A stretch of DNA of 64,000 nucleotides, taken from Phoronis australis. Its lineage: Eukaryota; Phoronida; Phoronidae. Numbering within the stretch: the stretch's first letter is position 1; each line of letters opens with the position of its first letter. Location of the stretch: NCBI GenBank assembly GCA_002633005.1, contig NMRA01000883.1:7929-71928 (forward strand), given 5' to 3'. Positions 20,879-32,900 of the stretch are shown here, piece after piece. The translations under genes and the position numbers were made by a program. The notes below the pieces were generated by a model, which searched no databases, was not told the origin of the DNA, and was given only the letters and a program-made list of their open reading frames with translations.

Positions 20879-23067
20879 CAGGGCTCGACATAACGAGCTG
20901 CAGGTCGCATTTGCGACCAGAAATTTGGAAATGCGAGCTGAGATTTTTGTCAGCTCGTATAAAGTCGCAAAATGCGACCTGGAATTTCCAACGAATGCGA
21001 GCTGAGTTTTTACACTTCTCAACAGACACCTGGCAAATACAAAGCAACTCCTGTTAATCCGACCGTTATTTGGTTGTTGCCAAATACAAGTTCAAAAGAA
21101 CACTAACCGAGAAAAGGCCTCCCGATGACTTGTAAGCAAGTCGCGTGAACATGGGATATGCAGAATCGATCTTTGACGCGTTTCATTGGCTAACACTTTC
21201 GGCCACTTTTGTAAATTCCCGGATTCGCCGAAGAAAGTTTCGGGCCAATGCTTACACGTGATAAAACTTCACAAAACAACGGTGTTTCTATTAATTCTTA
21301 AGCGATCAACTTACCAAACTTTGTGGTGGACAAAAATGCTTATTTTTCACATAAGATGTCCTTATTACATGTACCAAATATCCACGACAATATCCCTGAT
21401 ATCGCACTGCGGCACCATTAGCGCGCAAGCGGTCCCGGCAGACAATCGTGACTTAGACTGAGGTATGCTTCTCCTTTTATCGTATTAAGACAGCCAAAGT
21501 GAAAATGACAACCTTGTTAATCGCCAAACGACGGTCACGTCTTTACTTTCAATTTTCCAAGAAATTCTCAAACCCTTTACTTGTTTCTGGGGCTACGTGC
21601 GCGAAATATGATTTGTCTTTCACACGTTGTTGCCAACGTAAAGTGTAGGCCTACTCCAGCGATTCAAGTGCGTGAACTCACGCGTGCGCACCACTTCAAA
21701 GAACAGCGACAGTCCTAAATGAAAGAGTATACCGGCTTGGCTCTGGTTTATTTGAAAATGAACTCAGATTCCCAGCGGTTATAAAAGACCCGATGTCCCG
21801 GGACCGATATAACCCAGAACTAACGTTATTCTGTTCCGATGTTTCCCGAGGTCGATGTTCTGTAAACCCTGTATTCTATGCCCGTAGCCAGTTATTGCAA
21901 CTAAACTGGCACTAGATGCGAAATTGTGGTTCCAGTTAGCGAACTTTTCATTCTTCTCTTTATACGCCCCCCCCCCCGGCAACTTTTCGCTCCCCGAACC
22001 ACCGTCGCCGTAAAATGTTCAGACTTCTATAGAAACAACCTTGTTCCGGCTGAAGCGGGCAGTTAAAAAATCATTCCGGGTGGCTAAAAAGGGTACAATG
22101 TAGGTGGTAACGATATCCAGAAAGTCACCCCTACCAGATGGAGTTTGCCTCGCAAAATCGTATTATTATAATGTTTCTTACCATTGCAGCGTTTTAATAT
22201 CTTATTACCGCAAACACTGAGGTTAACGACTATGCTCACGCACAAGCCTACTCCCTACCTTTAAAGTGTTTCATAATAAGCGCTCACTGATCTATTAAAA
22301 GTCCTCCCTTAAATTTTGAGAATTTCCAATTAAGCGCCCACAGTTCAAGCTAGCGCCCATCATTGCGCACTACAAACGACCGCGTGTGGTTTAAAATTGA
22401 CACGCAGTTTATATGGTGTGTGTCACTTTCATTTTACACAACTTCAGTTTTCTAAAACGTCTTTTCACAACATGTAAAAACCAAATCCCGGCTTTGTTTT
22501 ATACCTCGGAAAGAAAATTAACACTAGTGACATGCGTGTCGTTTTGCGACTGACCTATTTTTCCCGTACTTGGAAGGTATTGAAGAGCAAACTCGCGATT
22601 ATCCGAGTTAGTTTGAATCGTTAACGACTTTGATGACGGCCAGTGAGAAGACCAGATCTAACAAAATCCCGGATACTTTTTCAACGGGCATTTTCTCCCT
22701 TTTCACATCGCAAATTTAGTTACTCGAATGCACGAGTCAGTTAGAGAGCACTGATTCAACTTTCACGTCGGCAACTTGCCTTGCGCTCTAGAGACTTTCA
22801 ATGGCGGTCGTGAAGAACAGTAAGGCCGTACCTGCATGAATGAAGTCAATTTTGAAATCCGAAATTTGTGAGTATTTAACGCTGCAGGTAAGAGCATAAT
22901 CTAAACATTTTCCCGATGATCTAAAAAATCTGTTTTGGCGCGTAAAAATGGCGGGAAAATTTTGCGACCTGGCATTTACGAATGCGAGCTGGATTTTGAA
23001 AATGCGACCTGGGATTTTGGCTAGGTCGCAAAATGCGACCTGGCAATTTTATTAGCGTCGAGCCCTG
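20879..23067. mobile_element. Non-autonomous DNA transposon with CAGGGCTCGAC ends and subterminal repeats
   Basis: Ends are an 11-bp perfect inverted repeat: CAGGGCTCGAC at 20879-20889 and GTCGAGCCCTG at 23057-23067. CACAG flanks both sides (20874-20878 and 23068-23072), a possible 5-bp target duplication. Within about 140 bp of each end there are several copies, in both orientations, of an ATGCGACCTGG / ATGCGAGCTG motif, the kind of subterminal repeat that transposases bind. The 2-kb interior shows no transposase. CAGGG ends are hAT-like, but hAT makes 8-bp duplications, so the superfamily is open. Confidence 0.82.
21967..21979. repeat. Poly-C run
   Basis: Homopolymer of about a dozen C inside the DNA transposon; prone to length error. 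Confidence 0.9.
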
Positions 23068-23072
23068 CACAG

Positions 23073-25180
23073 AATTCCAAGATTAGCCCGGTGTCTTGCC
23101 CTTGCCTTGAACGCAGTCGCTCAAGCGTGACACGGGTCCGGTGAACACGCATTTGTTAATTGTCTCGCCAAAATCCGTTGTGGCACAGTCTGTAGGTGCG
23201 GTGGTTTGGTACTCACTTTATGCCGCATCAAGTTTTCACATATGTGCAGAGGACATTCTTTTGAGGTTCCACACACTTCATCACACTCCATCATACTAGC
23301 AGTTAACACAGCAAGTCAGGATCAGCCATTTTGCCACCACTAAAGTGACACCTGTTGTTGGACACTGGGTTCACGAAAAACGCGGAATTTTAATTAAAAA
23401 GGAAAAATACCTTAAACAATTGCGCCTGACTTAATGACACTAAACTAAATATTAATAAATCAACTTTTGAATCAAAACTATGCACTTTACTGGTGTTGTA
23501 ATGTTCCAAACAGGTATCGGTATTGAAGGTAATTTATACTCAGGTGGTTGTCGCAATCTTGCAATTCCTATAAAAAATGCTCAGCGCCAGATTTTTTTTT
23601 TGTTTCAATCAACAGCAATAAGATAGAAACGTCTTGTGTAAAAGTCTGGTGTTGATCAGTGTTGTGCCAGCTGAGATATACGGGCTCAAGGTGTGGCGAA
23701 ATTGCAATGCCTTGTTAACCTCTGACCCCTCTATACTTTATGCCTGAAAATTTTAACAGAGTTAATGAGTATTGTGTAACATCTTTGTGAAGCCGAAGAC
23801 TTGCTTTATTTAAAAATTAAAAACAAATAATGATCTTGTGCGACGATAGTTTTTATTGTGCAGTGCAAATAAGGCATTTTCGGCGAGTTCATTGCATGGC
23901 ATACCCCGAAAATAAAGGCTCCCTGATTTCTCCCCTTTAAACAAGGTAAAATGAAATTGGACTTTACTGTTTTGTTTATCATCCCAAAGGTAACTAAACT
24001 GCATAGTATGGTTCAAATTGGTGACATTTGGTTTATCACCCCTCTGGGCATTTTTGCCTGCTGTGAGCCGTCTCTTACTGGTTCCTAGGCTCAATGCACC
24101 CAGACGTTTTGTTTAATGCAGCTGTCCCACGTCACTTTGACTATGGAGACACTATCTATCAAGCCATTGGCTCTTGTGTTCTACTCCAGTTAGACCGTTT
24201 GCTGTATCAAGCTGAACTTTCAATTACAAGATCATTTAAATTTTCAGAAAAATAGTTCTCAATAGCTTGAATTGGCTTACACTTTCCGAAAGAAGGAAAG
24301 TACATGTACTCATAACCGCGAACACATTTAATATTCTCAATAGCATAAATAATGCGTCTGATAAGCTTATATTTAACAAATATGAAAGTATGCCGAAGGC
24401 CTGGCCGGAAGAATTCCCTAATTTTCCCAATACCCCGTCGTACTGCATGGCAACTCGCATGTCAACGATTCCAGTGCTTATAGACAGTTGAAATACACTG
24501 CCTTCAAATTTAAGAGACAACTGTTCACCCTCAATGATCAAAACAAGCTTTAAAATCACTTTTGCCATGCAACTTTACCTTTCCCTCTTACCAAACTTAG
24601 GACTACTCTGTCCTAGCGGTCACAAGATATCCCTCAACCGATTGCGTTCTGGACATTTATTTTCTCGTAACTCTGACAGATTTTGACGCAATTTTCGCTG
24701 TGTAACTGGGGACAAGTTCAGACTAAAATTCACTTTTTGTTGTACTGTCTACTTAATTTTCGACAACGACAGAGATTCTTCCAGACCATCTAAATTAAAG
24801 TTGATGTGTTCTATATACTAAATGAATCCAGTAGTTTACGAGACAAAGCCAATATCATCACTAATGGTTCAAGTGCTGAAACTAATGTTGTTTATAAAAA
24901 TATGCTGTTGTTGTTGTATTTGTTGTAAGTCCGTGTCATCTTTCTCCTCTTCATTTGCGTAATGATAACAATTTAATATTCTCAATTATTGGTGTGCGTT
25001 AAATGTCTGAAGCCCAGATAAAATGCTCACTGCAGTCTCCGGACTGAATGTTATTGTATTATGTTTTTGTGTATGTCTTAATAATTGTGTAACTGTTATT
25101 ATTAACAAATTTGATCACATTGTAAATCTTAACAACAGTCAAAACAGACAGCGTTCTTTTAAGGTTAAAACCTTTATATC
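23073..25180. other. No recognisable feature
   Basis: No supported exon, RNA gene or repeat. The longest minus-strand frame (24236-24568, 110 codons) is hydrophobic but matches nothing I know. Confidence 0.45.
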
Positions 25181-25182
25181 TG

Positions 25183-25390
25183 CAGGGGCGGATCCAGGAT
25201 TTTGAGTTAGGGGTTGGGGCAGGGAACAAGAATAACCAATATTTCGGCAGATGCACGTGCCCAGCCTAAAATGCAGGGATGCAGGGGTCTCGAATTTTTG
25301 AATTTGCGGACCATTCGACAAAAAAAATGTAAACGGGTTTGTTCAGTTCCTATGGTTATTCACCCCCCGAGCCCNAATCTGCCACTAAAT
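25183..25390. mobile_element. MITE-like element fragment, GGCGGATCCAGGAT end, contains an N
   Basis: Starts CAGGGGCGGATCCAGGATTTTGAG and ends near AATCTGCCACT, an imperfect inverted repeat, about 205 bp. One undetermined base at 25375. Same end type as the element at 1936-2086; the interior differs. Confidence 0.55.
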
Positions 25391-25399
25391 CTACTCTAA

Positions 25400-25905
25400 G
25401 TTTGACGTGCTGTATTTTTTAGCAGAACGTCAATTTTTGCATGCTGCCAGATAGAAACTTGAACGGCCTACGCGTATACCAAAAATAGCTTTATTGAGGG
25501 GATTGCTGTAAAATGGGACTTAGTATATTCTTTAAAGTAAACAGACGAAAGGCCCAGAAGTCACGTCCTGACCATACAATTAGTGGATTACTGAGTTTGG
25601 CATTTCAGGGTTGAACAACGAGAATGGAGCAAACGCGCTTTCAAAGCGGCCAAGTGTATATGACGTTTCGAAAGCCAAACGAGCCACACCTTTTCGAAGC
25701 TGATTGCATTGGGTACGAAGGGCCGTTACGTTTCTGTGCTCGTGATTCAGTTCAGATCGTGACTAAGACATGCTAAATAGGTTTCTTCAATAGAAAACCT
25801 ATCGCACGAAAATTATAGACCTTGAACTTAAAACACTAAGACGCTGTTGTTATTATTCACCTTCCCAGCGTACATTCATGTAATCAAAACGTCAGTTTGC
25901 TGGCA
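25400..25905. other. No recognisable feature
   Basis: Nothing supported. Confidence 0.4.
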
Positions 25906-25999
25906 GTAAAATGTCACGCACTAACAAAGAAGCGAAACATAAGGAAAGCCAAAGCCGACAATATCCAGGACAACATTTTTTTATACAAGAATTAAATTC

Positions 26000-26230
26000 T
26001 CTGCTGGACCAAAAAGTAATATTCGCAAAACCAAAATTTAACGGGCCAGGACCTATATTTTACCACACCAGTACCAAAATTGAACCCCAAGCAGTGAAAA
26101 TTTATCACGCCAGAGGAGAAAATTTAGTACGTCAAGAAAATTCCACACGTCATGTAAACTTCACATCAGGAAAATATCATGCCAGGGGACAATATGACCA
26201 ACCACAAGCACGTGACCATCAAAAAGATGA
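26000..26230 (+). repeat. Degenerate short-period repeat giving an open frame
   Basis: Variants of a block like CACGCCAG(N)nAAAATTTA recur roughly every 17-20 bp (for example near 26063, 26106, 26150, 26180). They create most of a 200-codon open frame (25911-26513) with lysine, histidine and asparagine-rich content. The frame has no domain, and its composition follows the repeat, so I do not call a gene. Confidence 0.45.
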
Positions 26231-26519
26231 CGTAATAGGCACACAATATTTCTCCGGCGAAAGTCAATTTATCGGAGCAGTAAAGACACTTGGACACACT
26301 AAACGGCGAACGTTGACCCTGTTATTGTCAGGGACAGGAAATTCGCAGGAATCCAGTTCGATCACGTGCTTCGCTTTTAATACACCGGACAACTCGCGAA
26401 CTAATGCGTGTTCTTGCGTTTTTGCAAAATTCTCGCCTCCTCATCACGCACTTCTTGGGCAACCGTATCGTATAATATCTCAGATTGCACTTGATGCGTC
26501 ATTTTTATGGTAACTGTTT

Positions 26520-28685
26520 GTTGATAGACCATTTCCGTCAAAAAGAGGCTGAGGGTTCCCGCTTCTAATTGTAACGGAAAAACATGATCGCATGGTTCCA
26601 TGTCTTGGGTTCGCAAGAAATATACAACAAAAATACAAACTGTTGTGCAAAATAAACAAATCAAAGTAACTATAGAATTTCAATAAATAAGGAAATGAAA
26701 AGAGTATTAAAGCAATTCGGACTATATCAATACACCTTTGAACAGAAATCTTTTGAATTTATTGTGGTTTACTTTACACACATACACCTGCATTCAAAAG
26801 CAGCGTTTGGGTTGACGACAGTCGCAGTGTGATGTCAAATCAGTGGTTTACTAATCTTAAATTTTTAGGAGACTTCAAAGCCACCCACAACGGTCACCAG
26901 TAAACGATTGAATTTCTCTGATACGTTGCTTACATGATTTTGAATTAGTTACTTCAACAGATCTTAGATGCGAAAAATTATGACGAATAGGTTTCTAATC
27001 AAATTAGATAACCAAAACACACCAAATAGGAACACTCCGTCTGAGGTTCAAAATTACGTGTCAATAAAGTCTTGAAAACGGCGGCAAGTTGCTGAACATT
27101 AGAATTTTTATACTCGCTCCAAATCTAGTATCGTAATTTATTCTAAACATGGCTTTTACACCAACACTTATGAGAGGTATATCCTTGAATGCAAGAACCA
27201 GTTTCTGCAACTTAGAGATACACAAGATATAAAACGGGGAACTTGAACTGAAGTTATTGCTTTTTTCTAGTGGGAGTGTACCGGAGGTACCATTATTTCA
27301 ACTGGATTTATTCTAAGAGAAAATCAGGTCAATTTCGAACCGCCGTTGGTTGTGTAAATATATGAACAATGCTTAATTTTAAAGGCGATTGTACTCTTTC
27401 AATTCTCTTCACTTGTGTTAATAACAAATAAGAAAATAGTGAGGGCAATAGATCAAACACCTACTGTGTCCGCCGATTGACAACCAGGAACGAATATGAC
27501 GGAGTACATATATGTTTAGCGACAATGTTCAAGGATCTAACCAAACAATTTGTATTTCATCTCCAAGCTCAATAAAAATGGTCCCTGCATGCGTTGCTTG
27601 CCAGGGACGTCGAACGCAAAATAGCGAACTTGTTTAAACCATGTATTCACAACAAAAAATTGCGTCGACTATAACAAACCCCGTCTTATTACCAAACTCA
27701 AAATCTAACTCAAGTTTATTGTTAACATTTTCCACCCTACTTTCGTGCGAACTCAAAATACTTGTCTCTTATTCTGCGCTCAATGACATCACGACTTACA
27801 TGTAGATGAAAGTGCGGCCGTGTTTGACATGTCACTGTGAAATGACAAAAATGCGTAACACTATTAAAAATAACTCGTGACTCAGGAAATTTAACAAACT
27901 TAAAGAAACGGTATATGACAGATTCAAAAAGATACTTTTCTTATGAGGATAGATAATGAGCAAATGAACATTTATAACACATTCTCGCCAACAGATGTTT
28001 TAGACGCTTTAAACTTGACGTATTTTTATCGAAAAATGTTTTGGTTAAAAATATTCACCGTTATCAAATTGGATTTGCTCGGTTGCATAAAGAGTCTTAA
28101 ATACATGTAGGTACTCAACTAAATTCCATAAATGTAAGGCGTAATTGCGGGCATGTGAAACATTGATTGTCCTTTCTTATTGGTTTGGTTTTCATTACTA
28201 AGTCATTTTTTGGCTTTGATGCAAAAGGAGATTGAAGTCTACGTTAAGGTCAACTATTATTGAAAATACAATGTAAGTAGGGATATTTTCAAGAAGTTAA
28301 TGTAAGTCCTTGACTGCATTAAGGGTTCAGCTCTTAGTTATATCATTAGAAAACGTGATTAGCCAAAGAGGAATTCAAAATCAAGATAGAATGATAGAGA
28401 GCTATTACGTCTGTGAGTGGAGAACGAAAAAAAATATGTAAAATTTTCACTACGTGCTATTGAATTCGCGGAGCATGTTCTCTAGGAATACCAAAATGTC
28501 AGTTATTTGTAAGATCAAAAGTCACTTCTCATTAGAATAAAGAACAAGCTGAGACTGACTATATGGATGTCTAAATTCTTTTCCTTCGATGGAAGGACGG
28601 TTTACTGCAGTTAACTAGTTGAACTAAATTATTTCTGAGTAATTATCTTTCAACACATCTTGCACCTTGAGGAACTGTGATATGT
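26520..28685. other. No recognisable feature
   Basis: AT-rich, no supported element. Confidence 0.45.
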
Positions 28686-28688
28686 AGA

Positions 28689-28770
28689 TGTGCGTATTAC
28701 AGTAATAACCATTACGTCAACTAATCTGTATATGTGCGTATTACAGTAATAACCATTACGTCAACTAACA
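28689..28770. repeat. 44-bp direct duplication
   Basis: The block TGTGCGTATTACAGTAATAA continuing to GTCAACTAA occurs twice in tandem with a 44-bp period (starts near 28689 and 28733) and is nearly identical, so the duplication is recent. Confidence 0.85.
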
Positions 28771-28779
28771 GCCCGCCTA

Positions 28780-29811
28780 TACATGTAGATAAAAAACGCA
28801 TAGCCGATCATCCTAATCAAATGAAAATAATGTTGTGGTTTATCGAAAATATGAATCAAGCACCAACACGATGCGTAAACTTAGAGACCCCGAGAATAGA
28901 TAAAGTAGTTCCTGCTATTTCCGTGTTCTTTTGTAAATATATCCTTTAACTGTAATTGAATGTTATGAAAAACACCCAGGGTTTACATGTTATAAGTCGG
29001 CTGGCACAACAAAATACTACAGTTTCTTTGTTAAGGGAGCCAGCGAAAGAACAACATTTCCTTGTAGAGGTGTAATACCGGAGACTTGTACAAACTCAAG
29101 TAGAGGCGATTAGCTTTTCCGTGTCTCTGTATCGGTAACATGGGTAGTTTTGAGATCATTTTGATGATGTTAGTATTTCGAGCAGGTAGGTAGTGAACTA
29201 ACAAAAGTACACTTACTTTATATCCTTCAAGAGCGCGTCCAGGATATTTATGGAAGAGGTTGATCAATGTTTTTTTTTTAAAAGGAGGTCCATGTCAACA
29301 ATTTCAAAATTCTAGATTTGATATCACTTTAATCAAGGTAAAAGGGTGGGTTGACTAATTCATAGAATCTTCTGGTCGCTTTTTAGGTATCTTTCCCAAC
29401 GTTCTGTGTAAAAACTGCTAGGTGATAGAACGAATGATGGGCATACACGTGTGACCGAAAGGGGAAACATAACTTCCATCCGGCATGAATTACTTAGCAG
29501 ATGAAGTCCTATTATTATGTAATTACGGACCTCCACCCTCGGTCAGAGTTGATTTTCAGACCCTGCCTCAATCATTGGCATATTTTGGGTCTGAAAACCA
29601 ACATATTGACATCTGTGAAAGTCAATACATGTATGTTGAACTAGCATCCATAAATATGATAGTATGAGCTCGCAATATTGAGATTTGGCTAACTTCATAA
29701 TCCGTCCAAATCTAATACGTGCATCTGTTTATAATGACTACACACTTCACACTATACATTTTGATATGTTTTGGTTAAAAATTTGATTTCACGTATTTGT
29801 TATGTTGCTAG
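28780..29811. other. Upstream region of the large gene; no exon recognised
   Basis: This should contain an intron or the 5' part of the lectin-EGF-VWD gene, since the first recognised exon begins in phase 1. I could not identify a signal-peptide exon. A fragment at 29277-29350 is related to the interior of the element at 1936-2086. Confidence 0.4.
29277..29350 (+). repeat. Fragment of the GGCGGATC MITE-like family
   Basis: The segment from TAAAAGGAGGTCCATGTCAAC through TCTAGATTTGATATC to AAGGTAAAAGGG parallels 1985-2055 base by base with about 75-80 percent similarity by eye. The ends are lost. Confidence 0.6.
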
Positions 29812-29972
29812 ATTTTTACAACGCAGACACATGGATATCAAGAAAAGGTGTACGGTATATGCTCTCTAACAGCAGCTTGGATTGGTATAACGCCTCCCTC
29901 TATTGCCAGCAAAGATTATTAAAACTGGTTGTGCCAGAGGACAAAGAGGAACACCTTTGGATCGGGGAACAG
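29812..29972 (+). CDS. Exon 1 traced: C-type lectin domain, N half
   Basis: Acceptor TTGCTAG, donor CAG|GTTGAC (weak). Phase 1 to 0. Reads [20 protein letters not shown], then a Cys and [18 protein letters not shown]: the usual start of a C-type lectin fold (Y, W, A, first Cys, L, V). It could also begin at the ATG at 29802, but entry through the acceptor is more likely. Confidence 0.75.
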
Positions 29973-32900
29973 GTTGACTTTTATGTTAATCATGTGTACA
30001 ACATGCGTGTTTACTACTTGAGGGATGGAGCGAGAGGAGAACACAGTGGCGTAGCAAGGGGCGGGGAGTGACACGCAACATACAATCGCCACTCGTGGAA
30101 AAATGGGTTATGTCTGTTATAGGCTCCAGCCAGTGCTGCAAAGCCTTGACTTGTAATGAAATTATGGGACACTGCAGCCCTGCACATGGTCATACTATAC
30201 ATCCACACATCATAGGGAATCAAATATATGATAAACTACGTACAGTGTAAATAGTTTCTAGATAGGAACCAACGTCCTTATGAAATGAAAGTGTAGTGTT
30301 GTACAGGTACATGTGACAATAAAATGACGAGTGGTTTCACATGGAACGATGAAGACGATTAGAGTGACCAGACTAATTGGCCGTGATTAGCAGCCAGGGA
30401 CTGCTTCAAAGTTCATGGCCAATTTTTGTCATAAAGGTTACATTATTTACAATACTTCACATGTGTCTATCAAAATACCTTTACTTGATTCTCGGGGAAC
30501 ATCAAAAACAAAATATATACCGTGTAGCGAGAAAAAAGATTTGGTAGAACCACCTTGGAACAGCACAACCGCGTGGATATTTGTTTACAAATTATCCAAT
30601 GTCAAAGGCTACAGCGCTGTCACTTAAATCAACCTTTCTAGCGCAAAATCTGCAAGTTGTTCCGGACAAGTCTAGCAGGTTTCAATGGATCGATTTATCT
30701 TAGATATCCAAAAATTATTCAGATTGGTCCAAAATATTCTTTGTAGCATTCAAATTCTCAGATCGTCAAAAAATGGGCATATACAAATAAATTGATTTTC
30801 ATCCTCAATAAAAGTATGACCCAGGTGGTGTGTACATAAAAACAGATTCGGAGGTCTTTATCGATTTAAAAGTGTCGGCCTACTTCGACCATCAGTCTGT
30901 GGTTTGAATAAGGGAATCTTGCAAAGGAACTGACAAAGCAGTGAGGTCCGCATGGGTTTTGTATTGACGTAAACGAGATCCAGGTTCACAATATACACTG
31001 TACATGTATGTGCGTACATTAGTTAAGCCATTCCATAGATGCGACTGTACATCCTTTCATTTGACAGTTTCTTTAAAACTTTATCGTGTGTGCACACTCG
31101 TAAATACTTGTGCAAATGATTTCCCGCGGAAATTGCAGTGTTTAGACGACTCGCTCAAGTATTGTGACTTTGTGAACACCCACTGACTTCCAGGCAATGG
31201 TCTCTAAAGCATCATCTGTTCATTTGTTTTAAGGAACTCACGATTTCCTATGTATACTGTTAGCTCAAGATTCAATCTGAAAAACGACATCTCGACAAAC
31301 TAAGAACAATAATAATTGTTACTCTGGGAGCATGGTCTATTTAATATGGCAAAGATAAATGTAATACTGTTCATATCAACTATTTGCAATGGCTCCTGAA
31401 TTTGTCACTACGCGCAGTCAAATGTTCAAAGCGTACAGCCTCCCTAATAACTTAAACAATCAAGGCAAATTTACAGAATGTATCAGCCAATGATAAAAAT
31501 ACAGGCGTACCATAGAATCATGCACGAGAGCATTGCATCGTACGAACGAACCACCTACAAACGTATGAATCATGGAAACGCACACAAAAACCAAGCATAC
31601 GAACAAAATATAATGCGCACGAACAATACAAATCAAACATGCTGTATGAAAACAAATCATACGCACGAGCATCCGACTCAAACGCACGAACCACCAAACA
31701 ATAACGTGTTCGAGGGCGTGATTCGATGCGCTGTGAAACATACATGTAACATCTACAAGTTGTTCAGTCTTACGTCTTAAAATCCAGGTAAGAATGATAA
31801 AATTGAATAAAACCTGCGTTTCCTAGAAACATGTACGAATGATGACAGTTTTAGCTAATGAAAAGAAGCCAAGAAGTATTTGGTTCTTAAAAATAAATAT
31901 TCTGGCATTCGATAGTGTACATGTACCTTAAATTTGCATGGTTTTACAATGCACACCTTGATTTCGTTAGGACTTTGGCAATAAATCATTGCACAAGTTT
32001 TTCCTTTTACATGTAGTAATATACACGACGACATCAAACGGATACGGCCGACCGTTGTATCGAAGGAGAATGATTGTTGACATCAGAATAAGTTAGTTAG
32101 TTTCGCTTTCGGTACAGCCCAAGTTTGTTGAATAGGTGGTGCAAGCCTTAGGTTTTAGTCCAAGAATATGGCTGCATACTCTAAGTTGTTTTTGCAATAA
32201 GTTTAGACAGCTGGCTGTAATTATTGTCTTTAGTCACAGGTTACTTTCAAGAGCTTTACTTTCATTCACGTGTATAACTTCTTTTCACTCGCCAATGTTC
32301 CGATAGTTCTACATTATACCATATTATTAGCGTCAAATGGCAAATACAAAAGTGTAATAACCCACTAGTGAGATAACATTTTGGCGGGAAACCGAGGCCG
32401 GTTTCGAAGCCGGGCCTCAAGAGTTTGGAGTCGCCGACTTTAACAATACACCACTCAGCGGCTGATGTCATAGAAAATAGAATACTTAAATGAGCACGCG
32501 CAACAATTGCATGTTCAGCAAAGGGCATTGTGCCGACATTCATACGCTATAAAAAAATAAGACGCTTATTTTCCATAAAACCAATATTTTAATTCAGTGA
32601 AAATTTTCTCTCATGTTCTCTCACTTGTAAATCACCGATCTCCTACATGTATTTGAATGCGGGTATCGTGTCGTCGAGATCCTTTGACTTGAGCATTATA
32701 CTAAGTTATCGGTGGTATCCTACTTTAGCAGACGATATTTTCCCGGCCGAGCTTAGCGTGATAAAATGTGTAGTAAGCTATAATAGTTGCTAAACTTTAA
32801 TTTATTCACTTTATTTTCTATTTTGTTTAAATTTTGAATTGGTTTTGAGTAAAAGCATTATCTGACAAAAATAGCTCGGCTTTTGTTAAAAGATCACGAC

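Noticed and set aside
24236..24568. 110-codon minus frame, hydrophobic
   Set aside because: No recognised family, no splice context, no repeat; likely chance.
25911..26513. 200-codon plus frame beginning with ATG
   Set aside because: Composition follows a degenerate short-period repeat, no domain, no exon structure. Recorded as a repeat only.
31478..31780. Plus frame with repeated NHTHE-like residues
   Set aside because: Comes from low-complexity CGAACGAA/CACGAAC-rich sequence; no gene signal.
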